This document shows, piece after piece, positions 54,369 through 63,393 of a stretch of 64,000 nt of DNA. Made by a program: the position numbers and the translations under genes. Location: positions 117,979-181,978 of the forward strand of contig NZ_JACPOF010000004.1 of assembly GCF_016185115.1 (NCBI RefSeq), given 5' to 3'. The notes beneath the pieces are model-generated. The model was not told where the DNA came from, made no database searches, and worked only from the letters and a program-made list of their open reading frames with translations. Position 1 is the first letter of the stretch; each line of letters opens with the position of its first letter. Origin of the DNA: Polaromonas sp. (GTDB taxonomy: Bacteria > Pseudomonadota > Gammaproteobacteria > Burkholderiales > Burkholderiaceae_C).

Positions 54369-56846
54369 GTGGCTGCGAATAACAAGAACAATCTTCTGGC
54401 CGTGGAGGTTCGCGAATTTTTCGCGGAGCAGGCCAGTGTTGTCCTGCCGCAATTGGCCCAGGATATTGCCACCAGGCTGTCTGAACTGATCGACCAACCG
54501 GCAAGCGCCCCTGAAATGCAGGAGCGCCGTGACGCTTGGATGACCTTCAAGTCCGCCAGCGCTGCCTGGGTGGCAGGCACCACCAGTGCCTGGAAAAAGG
54601 CGCAGCAGGCGCCTGTTGCGTCCGAATCATTCAGGTCGCTGCTGGACACCGGCAAGTTCGAACTCATGGGCAATGAAGTCATGGAAGACAAGATATTGTC
54701 TTCCCGGCTGGCCTTGCGTCTGCTGGACTTCGCCAGTTGGGAGCTCAATGACCTCAGGCTGCGCATACAAAGCCTGGAGGGGGTTTCCGAACTCCAGAAG
54801 AACGATGTACTCAGGCCGGAGGTGCTGGCTGAAAAACTGGTAGCCCAGTGGACTGCAGTCCAGCTTACCCGTGAAACCTGGATGATGGTCCAGGACCTGA
54901 TCCAGTCGCGGCTTGCTGAGCACCTGCTGGAGGCTTATCACCAGGCCAATGAGTTTCTGGTCAGCCGGGGCGTGATGGCCGAGATAGACCTTCGCCCGCT
55001 TGTCAAGCGTACCGGTACGACCACCCACAACCCCTCTGGCAGTACACGCGCGGCCGCGCTTGCATCGCCCAAGGCTGCGGTCAGGGCGGGAGCTTCCGCT
55101 CAGGGCAACACGAGGTCAGGAGACATGGGCGGCGGTGGCGGTACTGGCCCGGGCGGTGGCACAGGTGGTGGTGGTGGTGGTGGTGGTGGTGGTGGTGGTG
55201 GTGGTGGTGGCACTGGCACTGGCACTGGCACTGGCACTGGCACTGGCACTGGCGGTGGCGGTGGCGGTGGCGGTGGCGGTGGCGGTGGTTGGGGATTCGG
55301 CGGAAAGAACAATACGTTTGACGAAACCCGCATGCAGACGAACACCTCGCCGCTGGCCAGGACCAAAATGCGTGCGCAAGGCGTTATGGGTCAACTCAAG
55401 CGCATGCTTTCGAGTCAGGTGGAGGGGTTTGACGACACGAGGCCCGTACAGGCTTCTCCCAGGCTGGCCCAGGCCTTTGTGGGGTTGCAGTCGTCGGAGG
55501 CTGAACGCACCATGCTTGCCGACGACATGCCCGGGCAGATCTATGACGCGGCGCATGTGGATCAGGCAGCCGGCGTTTTGCGCCAGCGCACCAGCGTGCT
55601 CAAGCAGGCTGCTTCCACCTCGGCCGAAAAGGCCACGATTGAAATTGTGGCGCTGATGTTTCAGAGCATCCTCGCAGAGGACCGCATCCCGCCCGCCATA
55701 CGTGTCTGGTTTGCAAGGCTGCAGATGCCCGTGTTGCGGGTGGCGATTTCGGAGCCCGAATTCTTCGGCACCATGCAGCACCCTGCGCGCCAGCTCATTG
55801 ACCGCATGGGTTCCTGCGTTCTGGGCTTTGATGCCGGGGTATCAGGCAGTGCGATCGAGATAGAGATCAAACGCATCGTGCAGGTGATCGAGCAGTATCC
55901 GGAAACCGGCAGGCGGGTTTTTCAGCTTGTCTATGACGAGTTCCAGAAATTTCTCTCGAAATTTCTTTCGGAACAGGGCAGTGCGGCGCGCGTGGTGAGC
56001 GTCGCCCAGCAGGTCGAGCAAAAAGAGACCATGGCCATCCAGTACACGATTGAGTTGCGCAAAATGCTCAACGACATGCCGGTGCGCGATGAAATCCGTG
56101 AATTCCTTTTCAAGGTCTGGGCCGAGGTGCTGGCGCTGGCAGCCATGCGCAAGGGGCCGCAACATGAAGAAACCATCACCCTCAAACGTGCGGCGGCTGA
56201 TCTGGTCTGGGCCGCCAGCGCGAAACCCAATCGTGTGGATCGCGCCAAGGTTATTTCCGACCTGCCCAAGTTGCTGCAGTTGCTTCGTATCGGCATGACG
56301 ATGCTGGGCCTGGATGTGAATACGCAGGACGGCCACATCAAGACCATCAGCGATACGCTGGCCGATGCCTTCATGTCCAAGACCGATGCGATTTCAGGCG
56401 AACGCATCGAAACCATGGCCAAGCGCCTGGCAAATCTGGAAGACTACCTCTCTGACGAGGACGTTGGCGACCTGCCCCTGGACACCGAAAGCCTGGTCAT
56501 GATGATAGGCATAGATGCGTCTGATATTCAGGTCATCACTGATGGCGGCAGCCAGCCCACCGAGGCCATGCGTGCCTGGGCGCAGGAGCTTGAATTGGGC
56601 GCCTGGTTCATGCTGGATCACAACGGCAAAACAACGCATGTCCAGTTCGCCTGGCGCAGTGACAGAAAACAGTTGCACCTGTTTGCATCGTCGGATGGGC
56701 GCAATTTCCTGATCCAGGCACGCCGCCTGGCGGCTTACCTGCAGGCCGGGCTGCTGGTACCGACGGAAGATGAGGCGCTAACCGTGCGTGCCACGCGTGA
56801 TGCGCTGGCCAAAATTGATGCAAATCCGGAGCGTTTGCTGAACTAG
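54369..56846 (+). CDS. DUF1631-family protein with Gly/Thr microsatellite
   Basis: An 825-residue cytoplasmic, mostly helical protein that I match to the betaproteobacterial DUF1631 family (ELMGNEVMEDKILSSRLALRLLDFASWELNDL; PIRVWFARLQMPVLRVAISEPEFF-like segment with HPARQLIDRMGS). Function unknown. Residues about 250-315 are almost pure glycine with Gly-Thr dipeptides, encoded by GGT and GGCACT tandem repeats. The GTG start has no clear ribosome-binding site. It follows secF by 37 bases. Confidence 0.8.
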   Translation: MAANNKNNLLAVEVREFFAEQASVVLPQLAQDIATRLSELIDQPASAPEMQERRDAWMTFKSASAAWVAGTTSAWKKAQQAPVASESFRSLLDTGKFELMGNEVMEDKILSSRLALRLLDFASWELNDLRLRIQSLEGVSELQKNDVLRPEVLAEKLVAQWTAVQLTRETWMMVQDLIQSRLAEHLLEAYHQANEFLVSRGVMAEIDLRPLVKRTGTTTHNPSGSTRAAALASPKAAVRAGASAQGNTRSGDMGGGGGTGPGGGTGGGGGGGGGGGGGGGGTGTGTGTGTGTGTGGGGGGGGGGGGGWGFGGKNNTFDETRMQTNTSPLARTKMRAQGVMGQLKRMLSSQVEGFDDTRPVQASPRLAQAFVGLQSSEAERTMLADDMPGQIYDAAHVDQAAGVLRQRTSVLKQAASTSAEKATIEIVALMFQSILAEDRIPPAIRVWFARLQMPVLRVAISEPEFFGTMQHPARQLIDRMGSCVLGFDAGVSGSAIEIEIKRIVQVIEQYPETGRRVFQLVYDEFQKFLSKFLSEQGSAARVVSVAQQVEQKETMAIQYTIELRKMLNDMPVRDEIREFLFKVWAEVLALAAMRKGPQHEETITLKRAAADLVWAASAKPNRVDRAKVISDLPKLLQLLRIGMTMLGLDVNTQDGHIKTISDTLADAFMSKTDAISGERIETMAKRLANLEDYLSDEDVGDLPLDTESLVMMIGIDASDIQVITDGGSQPTEAMRAWAQELELGAWFMLDHNGKTTHVQFAWRSDRKQLHLFASSDGRNFLIQARRLAAYLQAGLLVPTEDEALTVRATRDALAKIDANPERLLN
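55164..55289 (+). repeat. In-frame microsatellite (GGT)n-(GGCACT)n-(GGCGGT)n
   Basis: A run of GGT triplets (55164-55208) passes into GGCACT hexamers (to about 55250) and then GGCGGT hexamers (to about 55289). All units are multiples of three, so length changes keep the frame and only alter a glycine-rich linker in the DUF1631 protein. Confidence 0.9.
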
Positions 56847-56889
56847 GGCAGGGCAGTTGCCCCGCGCCAGGCTTGCGGTGCGTTGCTAT

Positions 56890-57405
56890 TCAGTGGGCGA
56901 TCCGCTGCTCGGTGTCATCGCACAGTTCATCCAGCACCAGTGCATCGGGCTCTTCGCCAAAGCTCCAGTACACCATCAGAACGATGATCTTGAGATCGTC
57001 CAGACTCAGCGGGTCGCCGGGCGCGGCCATGGCCCGGTCAAGGACAATCTCCCGCATGTGTGGAGGCAGAACGCCTGATGATTCCAGGAAGCTCACAAAA
57101 CCCAGCGATTCGGCACCCAGGTGTTCCTGTTCGGTGACGGAGTAAATCCGCAGGCTGTCGCTTGATTGTGCCTGCACGCCCTGGTTGGCATGCCGGGTGT
57201 TGTGGGGACTTGCCGATTCTTCGGGCGGCAGGCAAATCTGTGTACTTTGTGCCGCGGTGTTCAGGCCATCAAGCCAGACCAGCGCTGCCTGAATTTCTTC
57301 GGCTTCAAACCCGGCTGCAGTGAGCTTGCGGCCCAGATGGTGAAGTTCGGGGCAAGCGTCACCTTGCCAGTAATTTTCGTAGACGTACACCAGTACTTCA
57401 AACAT
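56890..57405 (-). CDS. smg: Smg/DUF494 family protein
   Basis: A 171-residue protein beginning MFEVLVYVYENYW, typical of Smg (DUF494), with LGRKLTAAGFEAEEIQAALVWL and the C-terminal LKIIVLMVYWSFGEEPDALVLDEL. Usually found near dprA and topA, with no settled function. Here it stands alone between a DUF1631 gene and gtrA. Start at 57405 chosen by family conservation. Confidence 0.9.
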   Translation of the reverse strand: MFEVLVYVYENYWQGDACPELHHLGRKLTAAGFEAEEIQAALVWLDGLNTAAQSTQICLPPEESASPHNTRHANQGVQAQSSDSLRIYSVTEQEHLGAESLGFVSFLESSGVLPPHMREIVLDRAMAAPGDPLSLDDLKIIVLMVYWSFGEEPDALVLDELCDDTEQRIAH

Positions 57406-57519
57406 GCTTTCAATATAACGCAGATAGGCCATGCCATGTCAATCTGGATGCGCGGTTTTTTGGCGCCGATGCCCGGACCGTCTTGTTAAAATCATGGGTT
57501 AACCAAACATCGGGGCGCA

Positions 57520-57885
57520 ATGGTCTTTTTCTGGTACACACTGGCGGGTGGCATCGCAACCGCTGTGCATTACGCCGTGTTGCTGATCCTGGTGGAGGCA
57601 TTTGGTCTGGCGCCTTCGCCTTCAGCGGTGGTGGGCGCACTTTGCGGGGCTGCTGTGTCCTATGTCGTCAATCGCCACCTGACTTTCCCGGGTGCCGCAG
57701 TGCGTCACCAGTTGGCGGTTCCAAAGTTTCTTGCCGTCGCGGTTGTCGGTGCATTGATCAACGGCGCGCTGGTGTGGGCCGGTGTGCACTGGCTCGGCTG
57801 GCATTACCTTCTGGCGCAGGCCGTGGCAACGTTGCTGGTGCTTGGCCTGACCTATCGACTTAACCGTTCCTGGACTTTTGCCTGA
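57520..57885 (+). CDS. gtrA: GtrA-family flippase-like membrane protein
   Basis: A 121-residue protein with four membrane segments and the GtrA signatures YTLAGGIATAVHYAVLLILVE, SYVVNRHLTF and LGLTYRLNRSWTF. GtrA proteins are thought to flip undecaprenyl-phosphate sugars. ATG at 57520; its stop overlaps the glycosyltransferase start by one base (TGATGA). Confidence 0.92.
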   Translation: MVFFWYTLAGGIATAVHYAVLLILVEAFGLAPSPSAVVGALCGAAVSYVVNRHLTFPGAAVRHQLAVPKFLAVAVVGALINGALVWAGVHWLGWHYLLAQAVATLLVLGLTYRLNRSWTFA

Positions 57886-58916
57886 TGAATCCAACTCCTG
57901 AAGTCCCCGGTACTGTGGCCCCTCAAGCGTCTTGCGCGCTCAGCATCGTTGTGCCGGCCTACAACGAGGAAGACGTGCTGCCCATCTTTCATCGCCGGCT
58001 GGCTTCCGCGCTTGAAGGCATTGAGGGCGGCTGGGAAGTGATTTACGTCAATGACGGAAGCAAGGATGGCACCCTGCACATACTGAAGGAGTTGCAGGCG
58101 GCTGACCCGCGCGCAGGCTTTGCTTCATTGAGCCGCAACTTCGGCAAGGAATCAGCCATGAGTGCGGGCCTCAAGCTGGCCCGCGGTGATGCGGTGGTGT
58201 TGATCGATGCTGACCTGCAGGACCCCCCAGAACTGATCCCGGACATGGTCAAGACCTGGCGGCAGGGCGCGGACATGGTCAACATGCGCCGCAAGACGCG
58301 CGATGGCGAAACCTGGTTCAAGAAGTTTTCAGCCCACTGTTTTTACCGATTCATCAACTGGCTTTCAGAGGTGCCTATTCCTGAGGATGTGGGCGACTTC
58401 CGTCTGCTCAGCCGGCGCGCTGTGGAGGCGCTCAACGAGTTGCCCGAAAGCAACCGCTTCATGAAGGGCCTGTTTGCATGGGTCGGCTACAAACAGGTCA
58501 TCATTGAATATGACCGCCACTCCCGCGCGGCTGGCACCACCAAATTCCCCTATTTCAAGCTGCTCAATTTTGCGATTGAAGGCATCACCGGCTTTTCAGT
58601 AGTGCCGCTCAGGCTGGCCAGCTATGCGGGTTTTCTGACTGCATTTGCCGCATTCATCTATGCGCTGGTATTGTTTATCCGGATCATCACCGTGGGTGAG
58701 TCGGTCAAGGGCTTTCCGACCCTGATCCTGACCATCCTCATCCTGGGCGGCCTGCAGCTGATGGCCATGGGCATCATTGGCGAATACCTGGGCCGGCTGT
58801 TCATGGAGAGCAAGCGTAGACCCCTCTACCTTCTGGATGAATACCATCCTGCGGCCCTGCAAACCAGTGCAGTACGTCCGTCCGCATCCGCTACCCCATT
58901 GCCGGTCAACGCATGA
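57885..58916 (+). CDS. gtrB: GtrB-like polyprenyl-phosphate glycosyltransferase (GT2)
   Basis: A 343-residue GT2 enzyme that charges undecaprenyl phosphate with a sugar. N-terminal catalytic domain (LSIVVPAYNEEDVLPIF; VYVNDGSKDGT; metal-binding VVLIDADLQDPPELI; RKTRDGETWFKKF) and two C-terminal membrane segments (about 235-260 and 268-292), as in GtrB/ArnC. It is flanked by overlaps with gtrA (1 base) and the GT39 gene (4 bases). Confidence 0.93.
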   Translation: MNPTPEVPGTVAPQASCALSIVVPAYNEEDVLPIFHRRLASALEGIEGGWEVIYVNDGSKDGTLHILKELQAADPRAGFASLSRNFGKESAMSAGLKLARGDAVVLIDADLQDPPELIPDMVKTWRQGADMVNMRRKTRDGETWFKKFSAHCFYRFINWLSEVPIPEDVGDFRLLSRRAVEALNELPESNRFMKGLFAWVGYKQVIIEYDRHSRAAGTTKFPYFKLLNFAIEGITGFSVVPLRLASYAGFLTAFAAFIYALVLFIRIITVGESVKGFPTLILTILILGGLQLMAMGIIGEYLGRLFMESKRRPLYLLDEYHPAALQTSAVRPSASATPLPVNA

Positions 58917-60361
58917 ACCTGAAGATTGAAAAAAAGACCGGCGCGCTGGTCGTCTGGACGCTGGCCATCGTCGCCTTGCTGCGGCTGCTGACACTGGGCA
59001 TGTATCCGCTGACGGACACGACGGAGGCGCGTTATGCGGAAGTCGCGCGAAAGATGGTCGAGCTGAACGACTGGATCACGCCGTGGTACGACTACGGCGT
59101 GCCGTTCTGGGCCAAGCCGCCGCTGTCTACCTGGCTCACGGCTGCCAGCCTCAAGATTTTTGGCTTCAACGAGTTTGCAGCGCGCCTGCCGTACTTCTTG
59201 CTGGCCGTGCTGATCGCCTGGCTGGTCTGGGACTGGGCGCGCCGCCGGTCAAAACGCGAAGCGCTGCTCGCTGTTGCGGTGATGAGCGGCACCATGCTGT
59301 ATTTCATTGCCTCGGCTGCGGTGATGACCGACATGGCCCTGGTTCTGGGTACCACGCTGGCCATGCGCGGCTTTTGGGCTGCGTTTGAGCGCCCTGATGC
59401 CCCACGCCCCAAAGAGGGCTGGCTGCTTTTTATCGGTCTTGGCCTGGGCCTGCTGGCCAAGGGGCCGATCGCGCTGGTGCTGGCCGGCATCCCCATCTTT
59501 TTGTGGACGGTCTTTACCGGCAACATCGTCAACGCCTGGAAACGCTTGCCGTGGATACGCGGCATCCTCTTGATGCTGGCGATTGCCGTGCCCTGGTACT
59601 GGATGGCCGAGCAGCGCACGCCAGGTTTCTGGGAATATTTTTTCATTGGGGAACACTGGAAGCGTTTCACCGTCACTGGCTGGGCTGGCGACAAATACGG
59701 CACGGCACACGCTACGGCACGCGGCGCCATCTGGCTGCTGGCGCTGGCGGCCTGCCTGCCTTGGACCTTGCTGCTGCCACTGCTGGCCATTGGGCGCAAA
59801 AAGGCCCTGGCACAGTCGGGGCAGCCTGTTCCAGCTTCGACGAAAAACTGGCGCCTGTACCTGCTGGCCTGGTCCATTGCGCCTTGCCTGTTCTTCACCA
59901 TGTCCGGCAACATCCTCTGGACCTATGTGCTGCCGGCCTTGCCCGCGCTGGCCCTGCTGGCCGCCGGCTGGCTGGCTGGCGACGTGCGCACGCGCTGGGT
60001 TGATGTGTTTGTGTCTGTGGGCGTGGTGGTCATGGCCGCGCTGATTGCCGCATTCTTTATCAACCAGCAGCGCGTTGACAGCTGGAAGACGGCCAAAGCT
60101 GCGGTTGCAGCCTATGAGCTTCGCAAAACCGGCGCGCAGCCCTTGCTGTTCATGGGTGACCTGCCTTATTCCGCATCGTTCTACACACAGGGCAAGGCCA
60201 AAGCTGTGGCCGGCAATACCGAACTGGCCGCCCGTGTGAAGCAGGGCAGTGTGTTTGTGGCGCTCAATCCTGATCAGGTGAAAGAACTATCGCCTGAATT
60301 GATGGGTTTGCTGAGGTTGCAGGCAACTTCAGGAGCCTACAACCTGTACGCCACCCCTTGA
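58913..60361 (+). CDS. Glycosyltransferase family 39 (ArnT-like) membrane protein
   Basis: A 482-residue multi-spanning transferase of the PMT/ArnT type. DTTEARYAEVARKMVELNDWITPWYDYGVPFWAKPPLSTWLTA contains the acidic first-loop catalytic motif (E in TEARYAE) and the W-KPPL motif. It would transfer a lipid-linked sugar, supplied by the GtrB-like enzyme and flipped by GtrA, to a periplasmic acceptor such as lipid A or surface polysaccharide (inference). Starts in the GtrB stop codon. Confidence 0.9.
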   Translation: MNLKIEKKTGALVVWTLAIVALLRLLTLGMYPLTDTTEARYAEVARKMVELNDWITPWYDYGVPFWAKPPLSTWLTAASLKIFGFNEFAARLPYFLLAVLIAWLVWDWARRRSKREALLAVAVMSGTMLYFIASAAVMTDMALVLGTTLAMRGFWAAFERPDAPRPKEGWLLFIGLGLGLLAKGPIALVLAGIPIFLWTVFTGNIVNAWKRLPWIRGILLMLAIAVPWYWMAEQRTPGFWEYFFIGEHWKRFTVTGWAGDKYGTAHATARGAIWLLALAACLPWTLLLPLLAIGRKKALAQSGQPVPASTKNWRLYLLAWSIAPCLFFTMSGNILWTYVLPALPALALLAAGWLAGDVRTRWVDVFVSVGVVVMAALIAAFFINQQRVDSWKTAKAAVAAYELRKTGAQPLLFMGDLPYSASFYTQGKAKAVAGNTELAARVKQGSVFVALNPDQVKELSPELMGLLRLQATSGAYNLYATP

Positions 60362-60362
60362 T

Positions 60363-60509
60363 TTGTTAACTTATAAGTTAACAAGTGGCCGGAATTGGGT
60401 TTCCGGCCTGCCCAAAAGCCGCCGGAAACCGCTAAAAGGCCCGTTTTCAGGCATCAAATATGGCTGCAGCCCTTTAAATACGTGCGTGGGCAGCTACTGA
60501 ATTTATAGC
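60363..60509 (-). repeat. TTAAC-palindrome intergenic element, copy D (inverted)
   Basis: Begins with a perfect 22-base palindrome centred on TTATAA (60363-60384: two TTGTTAACTTA half-sites), one base after the preceding stop codon, and runs on the minus strand to GCTATAAATTCAGTAGCTGC, with CCACGCACGTATTTAAAGGG and TTTGATGCCTGAAAACGGG. Unlike the other copies it lies between tandem genes. Confidence 0.85.
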
Positions 60510-60523
60510 AAATACGGAACCCC

Positions 60524-60805
60524 ATGATTGTTCGCTTCAACATAGACACTGCCGGCCAGGACCAGTTCGATTACCGCGTGACCCACGAGGGGGAAGAACT
60601 GTACGGTGATGCCGGGCTGGACAGCCTGGAGCAGTGCATTACCGCGGCACTTGAGGGCCTTGGCAGTGACGCCGTCGCGGCAGAAGTCGCCTACCAGGGG
60701 ATCATCAGCGGCACCTATGCGCTGGCCTCGCTGGCGTTGATGTCGGCACAAATTGCAGAGCACGCGGTCCAGACTACGGCTGCGATTGAAGAGGTGTTGC
60801 GCTAG
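60524..60805 (+). CDS. Small conserved-looking protein of unknown function
   Basis: A 93-residue acidic protein without signal or membrane segment, starting MIVRFNIDTAGQDQFDYRVTHEGEELYG and ending in an Ala-rich helix (SAQIAEHAVQTTAAIEEVLR). The ATG follows directly after element D. Codon use fits the host. Not recognised. Confidence 0.6.
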   Translation: MIVRFNIDTAGQDQFDYRVTHEGEELYGDAGLDSLEQCITAALEGLGSDAVAAEVAYQGIISGTYALASLALMSAQIAEHAVQTTAAIEEVLR

Positions 60806-61057
60806 CCTGGCGCTGCGCCTGCTGCAGATTGAAGCCGCCTGCGGGCTTCAAAAACACATTTGCAGCAGATCGAATAAGGTGACGAGCCTTGACATCGCCC
60901 CCGAAAACCTCAAACCCAGTATCCATGCGGGTTCCCAGAGGGGTCCGCTTGGTCAAGTGATACAGTGAAGTGTCACAGTTGAAGCGCAGATGGTAGCAAA
61001 AATAGTAATTCATTGCCTTCAAGAGGCGCAGAAGGCTGATGGTCAAAGGAGGAGCCA

Positions 61058-62038
61058 ATGGAGACGTGGAAAGAGATATGGGGGGCATTCAAGGGCCAAC
61101 TTGCTGATCGTGTTGGAAACCCGTTCGCGGGCGCGTTTCTAATTGCTTGGGTGACTTTAAATTTTCGGTTGCTGGTGGTTCTTTTTTGGGTTGAACCTTA
61201 CAAAGAAAAGTTCAAGTACATCGATCAAGAGTTGTATCCGCATATAGGCTACTGGGCACTGCGCGGTTTCATCCTGCCTGTCGCTTTTGCGTACCTGTAT
61301 TTGCTGACCTACTCTTGGCTCACAACCTGGACGGTGGCGCACTACAGGCGGATGCAGAGCAAAGCGAGTAATGAGATGCGTAAAGCAGCCGGTGCGGCAC
61401 TCATGACTCCTGAGGAAAACGAACGAGCCCTCCAACGCATTGCGAGAGCTGAGGCGAAATGGCATCAGGAACAGGGGGATTTGCGAGCTGAGTTATCGAG
61501 ACAGTCCGAACTTAACAATGCGTTGATATCGGAACTGGAGGCATTGAAGACTAAAGCAGGGAACCAAACAACTCCACTTACAGCTGAAATCGAAAACTCA
61601 GCAATTGAGGAGGGGCGGAGGCCCAGGGACCCAATCACGGGGAGATTTGTCGATGCCTCACAGGGGGCAGTTGTTAAAACTGAAACAGCAAGCCCTCAAA
61701 GTAAAAATGATGTTCTCCCAAACGATTTAACGCCCGAAAGTTTCACCGCACATTTCAAACTTAGTAAACGTCACCCTGCTCTCAAAGGAAGCTTGACTGA
61801 CCATATTTTTAGTCTTGCCACATTGCGCCTCTTGCACACAATCGTTACTGTTGATTCGGCTTCTGAAGACGACCTGGCCTCTTTTCACAACACATCTCAC
61901 CAACATGTTCGACGAATGCTCCAAGAGCTTCAATCGATGAACTTAGTTTGGCCTAGTCCCAGCGGAAAATTTAGCGCATCTGCAGAAGGGGTGGTACTAC
62001 TCCAAGCATTCACTCAAGAGGGAGTTCCCTTGCGCTAG
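61058..62038 (+). CDS. Two-helix membrane protein with coiled coil and winged-helix-like C terminus
   Basis: A 326-residue protein not assignable by me. It has a short N terminus (WKEIWGAFKGQLADRVGNPFAG), membrane helices at about 25-45 and 68-92, a charged coiled coil (about 110-168), a low-complexity linker, and a C-terminal about 85 residues (KGSLTDHIFSLATLRLLHTI...ASFHNTSHQHVRRMLQELQSMNLVWPS) that reads like a winged-helix module. Preceded by AGGAGG. Codon use is more AT-rich than upstream, suggesting transfer. Confidence 0.7.
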   Translation: METWKEIWGAFKGQLADRVGNPFAGAFLIAWVTLNFRLLVVLFWVEPYKEKFKYIDQELYPHIGYWALRGFILPVAFAYLYLLTYSWLTTWTVAHYRRMQSKASNEMRKAAGAALMTPEENERALQRIARAEAKWHQEQGDLRAELSRQSELNNALISELEALKTKAGNQTTPLTAEIENSAIEEGRRPRDPITGRFVDASQGAVVKTETASPQSKNDVLPNDLTPESFTAHFKLSKRHPALKGSLTDHIFSLATLRLLHTIVTVDSASEDDLASFHNTSHQHVRRMLQELQSMNLVWPSPSGKFSASAEGVVLLQAFTQEGVPLR

Positions 62039-62041
62039 GCA

Positions 62042-62371
62042 TCAGCAACCTTTGTAGTTCTTCCGGCCACTCGGGGTGATCGTGTAGGTTCCCCCACGCG
62101 GCCCCGTGTAGCAAGTTGGCTGACCCGGCTGTTTTTGAGGCACCTTGCCTGGGACCGTTTGCATGCCTTGAGAGGCCGCTAAGTTGTTATTTCGATGGCA
62201 GTGGTAGTCGCCAGTCTTGCGGTTTGTGTGGCAACCACTGGCGTCCAGCCCGCCACCGTGAGCGAGGACCTCCAGGGGCAGACCGAAAACCACTAAACAT
62301 AGGGACAAACCACTCTGTGAAAGTATCTTTACCACTCTGCGAAGCAGCGTCTTAGCAGGAGACCTGACCAT
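62042..62371 (-). CDS. YHYH-domain exported protein
   Basis: A 109-residue protein with a hydrophobic signal-like segment (about 20-37) followed by HGGGLDASGCHTNRKTGDYHCHR, the YHYH pattern found in small secreted proteins, and a C-terminal CYTGPRGGTYTITPSGRKNY. Metal or nucleic-acid contact is conceivable given the His/Cys content. It overlaps the upstream gene by 20 bases. Confidence 0.7.
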   Translation of the reverse strand: MVRSPAKTLLRRVVKILSQSGLSLCLVVFGLPLEVLAHGGGLDASGCHTNRKTGDYHCHRNNNLAASQGMQTVPGKVPQKQPGQPTCYTGPRGGTYTITPSGRKNYKGC

Positions 62372-62639
62372 AAGCGCAGCGGCGTTGCTGTGGCTGTGGG
62401 GAAGGTTGATACGCTGGCTGGGGCAGGGGGCGGTAGGGGTCTACAGTGCCCTGCTGGCCCGTGTAGGGGTTCATGTTGCCCTTCGCGCTGTAGTTGTTTG
62501 TGCGGTCGGTGTCAGGGGCGCTGCGGACGTAGGGCTGAACGTATGTTCCATCCTTCCGCACATGTCCCTGAACTCCTACTTGTGCAAACGCTGCACCCGC
62601 AATACACATGCTCAAGATTCCGAAGGCTATTGTTTTCAT
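62352..62639 (-). CDS. Small secreted protein, Pro/Gln-rich
   Basis: A 95-residue protein with signal peptide MKTIAFGILSMCIAGAAFA and the motif VRKDGTYVQPYVRSAPDTDR...NMNPYTGQQGTVDP, which I have seen in other small exported proteins of proteobacteria. The C terminus is Pro/Gln-rich. It overlaps the YHYH gene, so the two are probably coupled. Confidence 0.7.
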   Translation of the reverse strand: MKTIAFGILSMCIAGAAFAQVGVQGHVRKDGTYVQPYVRSAPDTDRTNNYSAKGNMNPYTGQQGTVDPYRPLPQPAYQPSPQPQQRRCAYGQVSC

Positions 62640-62795
62640 TTTGTCTCCTCATATCCCGCCCAAAATGGGGCACCTTCAGTTTGCGCCGCATTGCCCGCTT
62701 ACGGAGAGTATTAACCCTCGAACGCTACTGTCGAAGTAGTAGCCTTTTGGTTAAAAGTTATGTCACAGTCTCAGATATAAATCTTGGAGATAAGC

Positions 62796-63269
62796 ATGAG
62801 AGGAAGATGGCGGAACATAGTTATTTTTTTAGCCCTTGGCGTAATTTCCATAGCTGGACATGCGCAAAAGCTCAATGGAGTGCGCTCTGTGGGTATTTTG
62901 GTAGAGGAGGTAGACCAGGACGCTGCAAGCTGTGGCATTTCAAAAGACGGTATCGATGCCGCGATCAGGATCCCAATATCCAATTCAAGACTTGTCATTT
63001 CCAATAGTCCACCTGGAGTTCCATACGTATATGCCCAGGTGACTGTTTTGAAATTGGGAAACGGTGGATGTGTAGGAAGCATTCATCTCGAATTAAACCG
63101 CTTTGTTTGGCTTGCGCCTGGGGCGCGACAACTTGAGAGCCAGATTGCAGCTGTTTGGGGCAGAAGCAGTGTCGTCGCGGGATTACCTACCAACTTCCCG
63201 AGAATTGCTGGCAATATGATTGAGGACATGACAAAGCTTCTTATTGCAGCGTGGCTGAAAGATAACTAG
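62796..63269 (+). CDS. Exported protein of unknown function
   Basis: A 157-residue protein with a signal peptide (RNIVIFLALGVISIAGHAQ). The mature part starts KLNGVRSVGILVEEVDQDAASCGISKDGIDAAI and has two Cys residues (one in GNGGCVG) that could form a disulfide. The ATG at 62796 has GGAG about seven bases upstream. Low-GC codon use like its neighbours. Not recognised. Confidence 0.65.
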   Translation: MRGRWRNIVIFLALGVISIAGHAQKLNGVRSVGILVEEVDQDAASCGISKDGIDAAIRIPISNSRLVISNSPPGVPYVYAQVTVLKLGNGGCVGSIHLELNRFVWLAPGARQLESQIAAVWGRSSVVAGLPTNFPRIAGNMIEDMTKLLIAAWLKDN

Positions 63270-63393
63270 AGCGAAGTAAGGCGTGCCGAGATCAAATATT
63301 TTGGTGAAAATCTCGGAGAGCCCCCTCGACTCAGACTGGCGGGAAGTTCCCCCCTCTGGCACCCCTCACGTCCTCCCTCAGGCCCTCTCCAGG

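Noticed and set aside
55000-55656. Alternative frame with long Val and Ala-Leu runs
   Set aside because: It is merely the microsatellite read in another frame; the DUF1631 frame continues across it.
60806-61057. tRNA or integration site at the border of the AT-richer stretch
   Set aside because: I found no cloverleaf-like sequence or direct repeat pair here that would support an attachment site.
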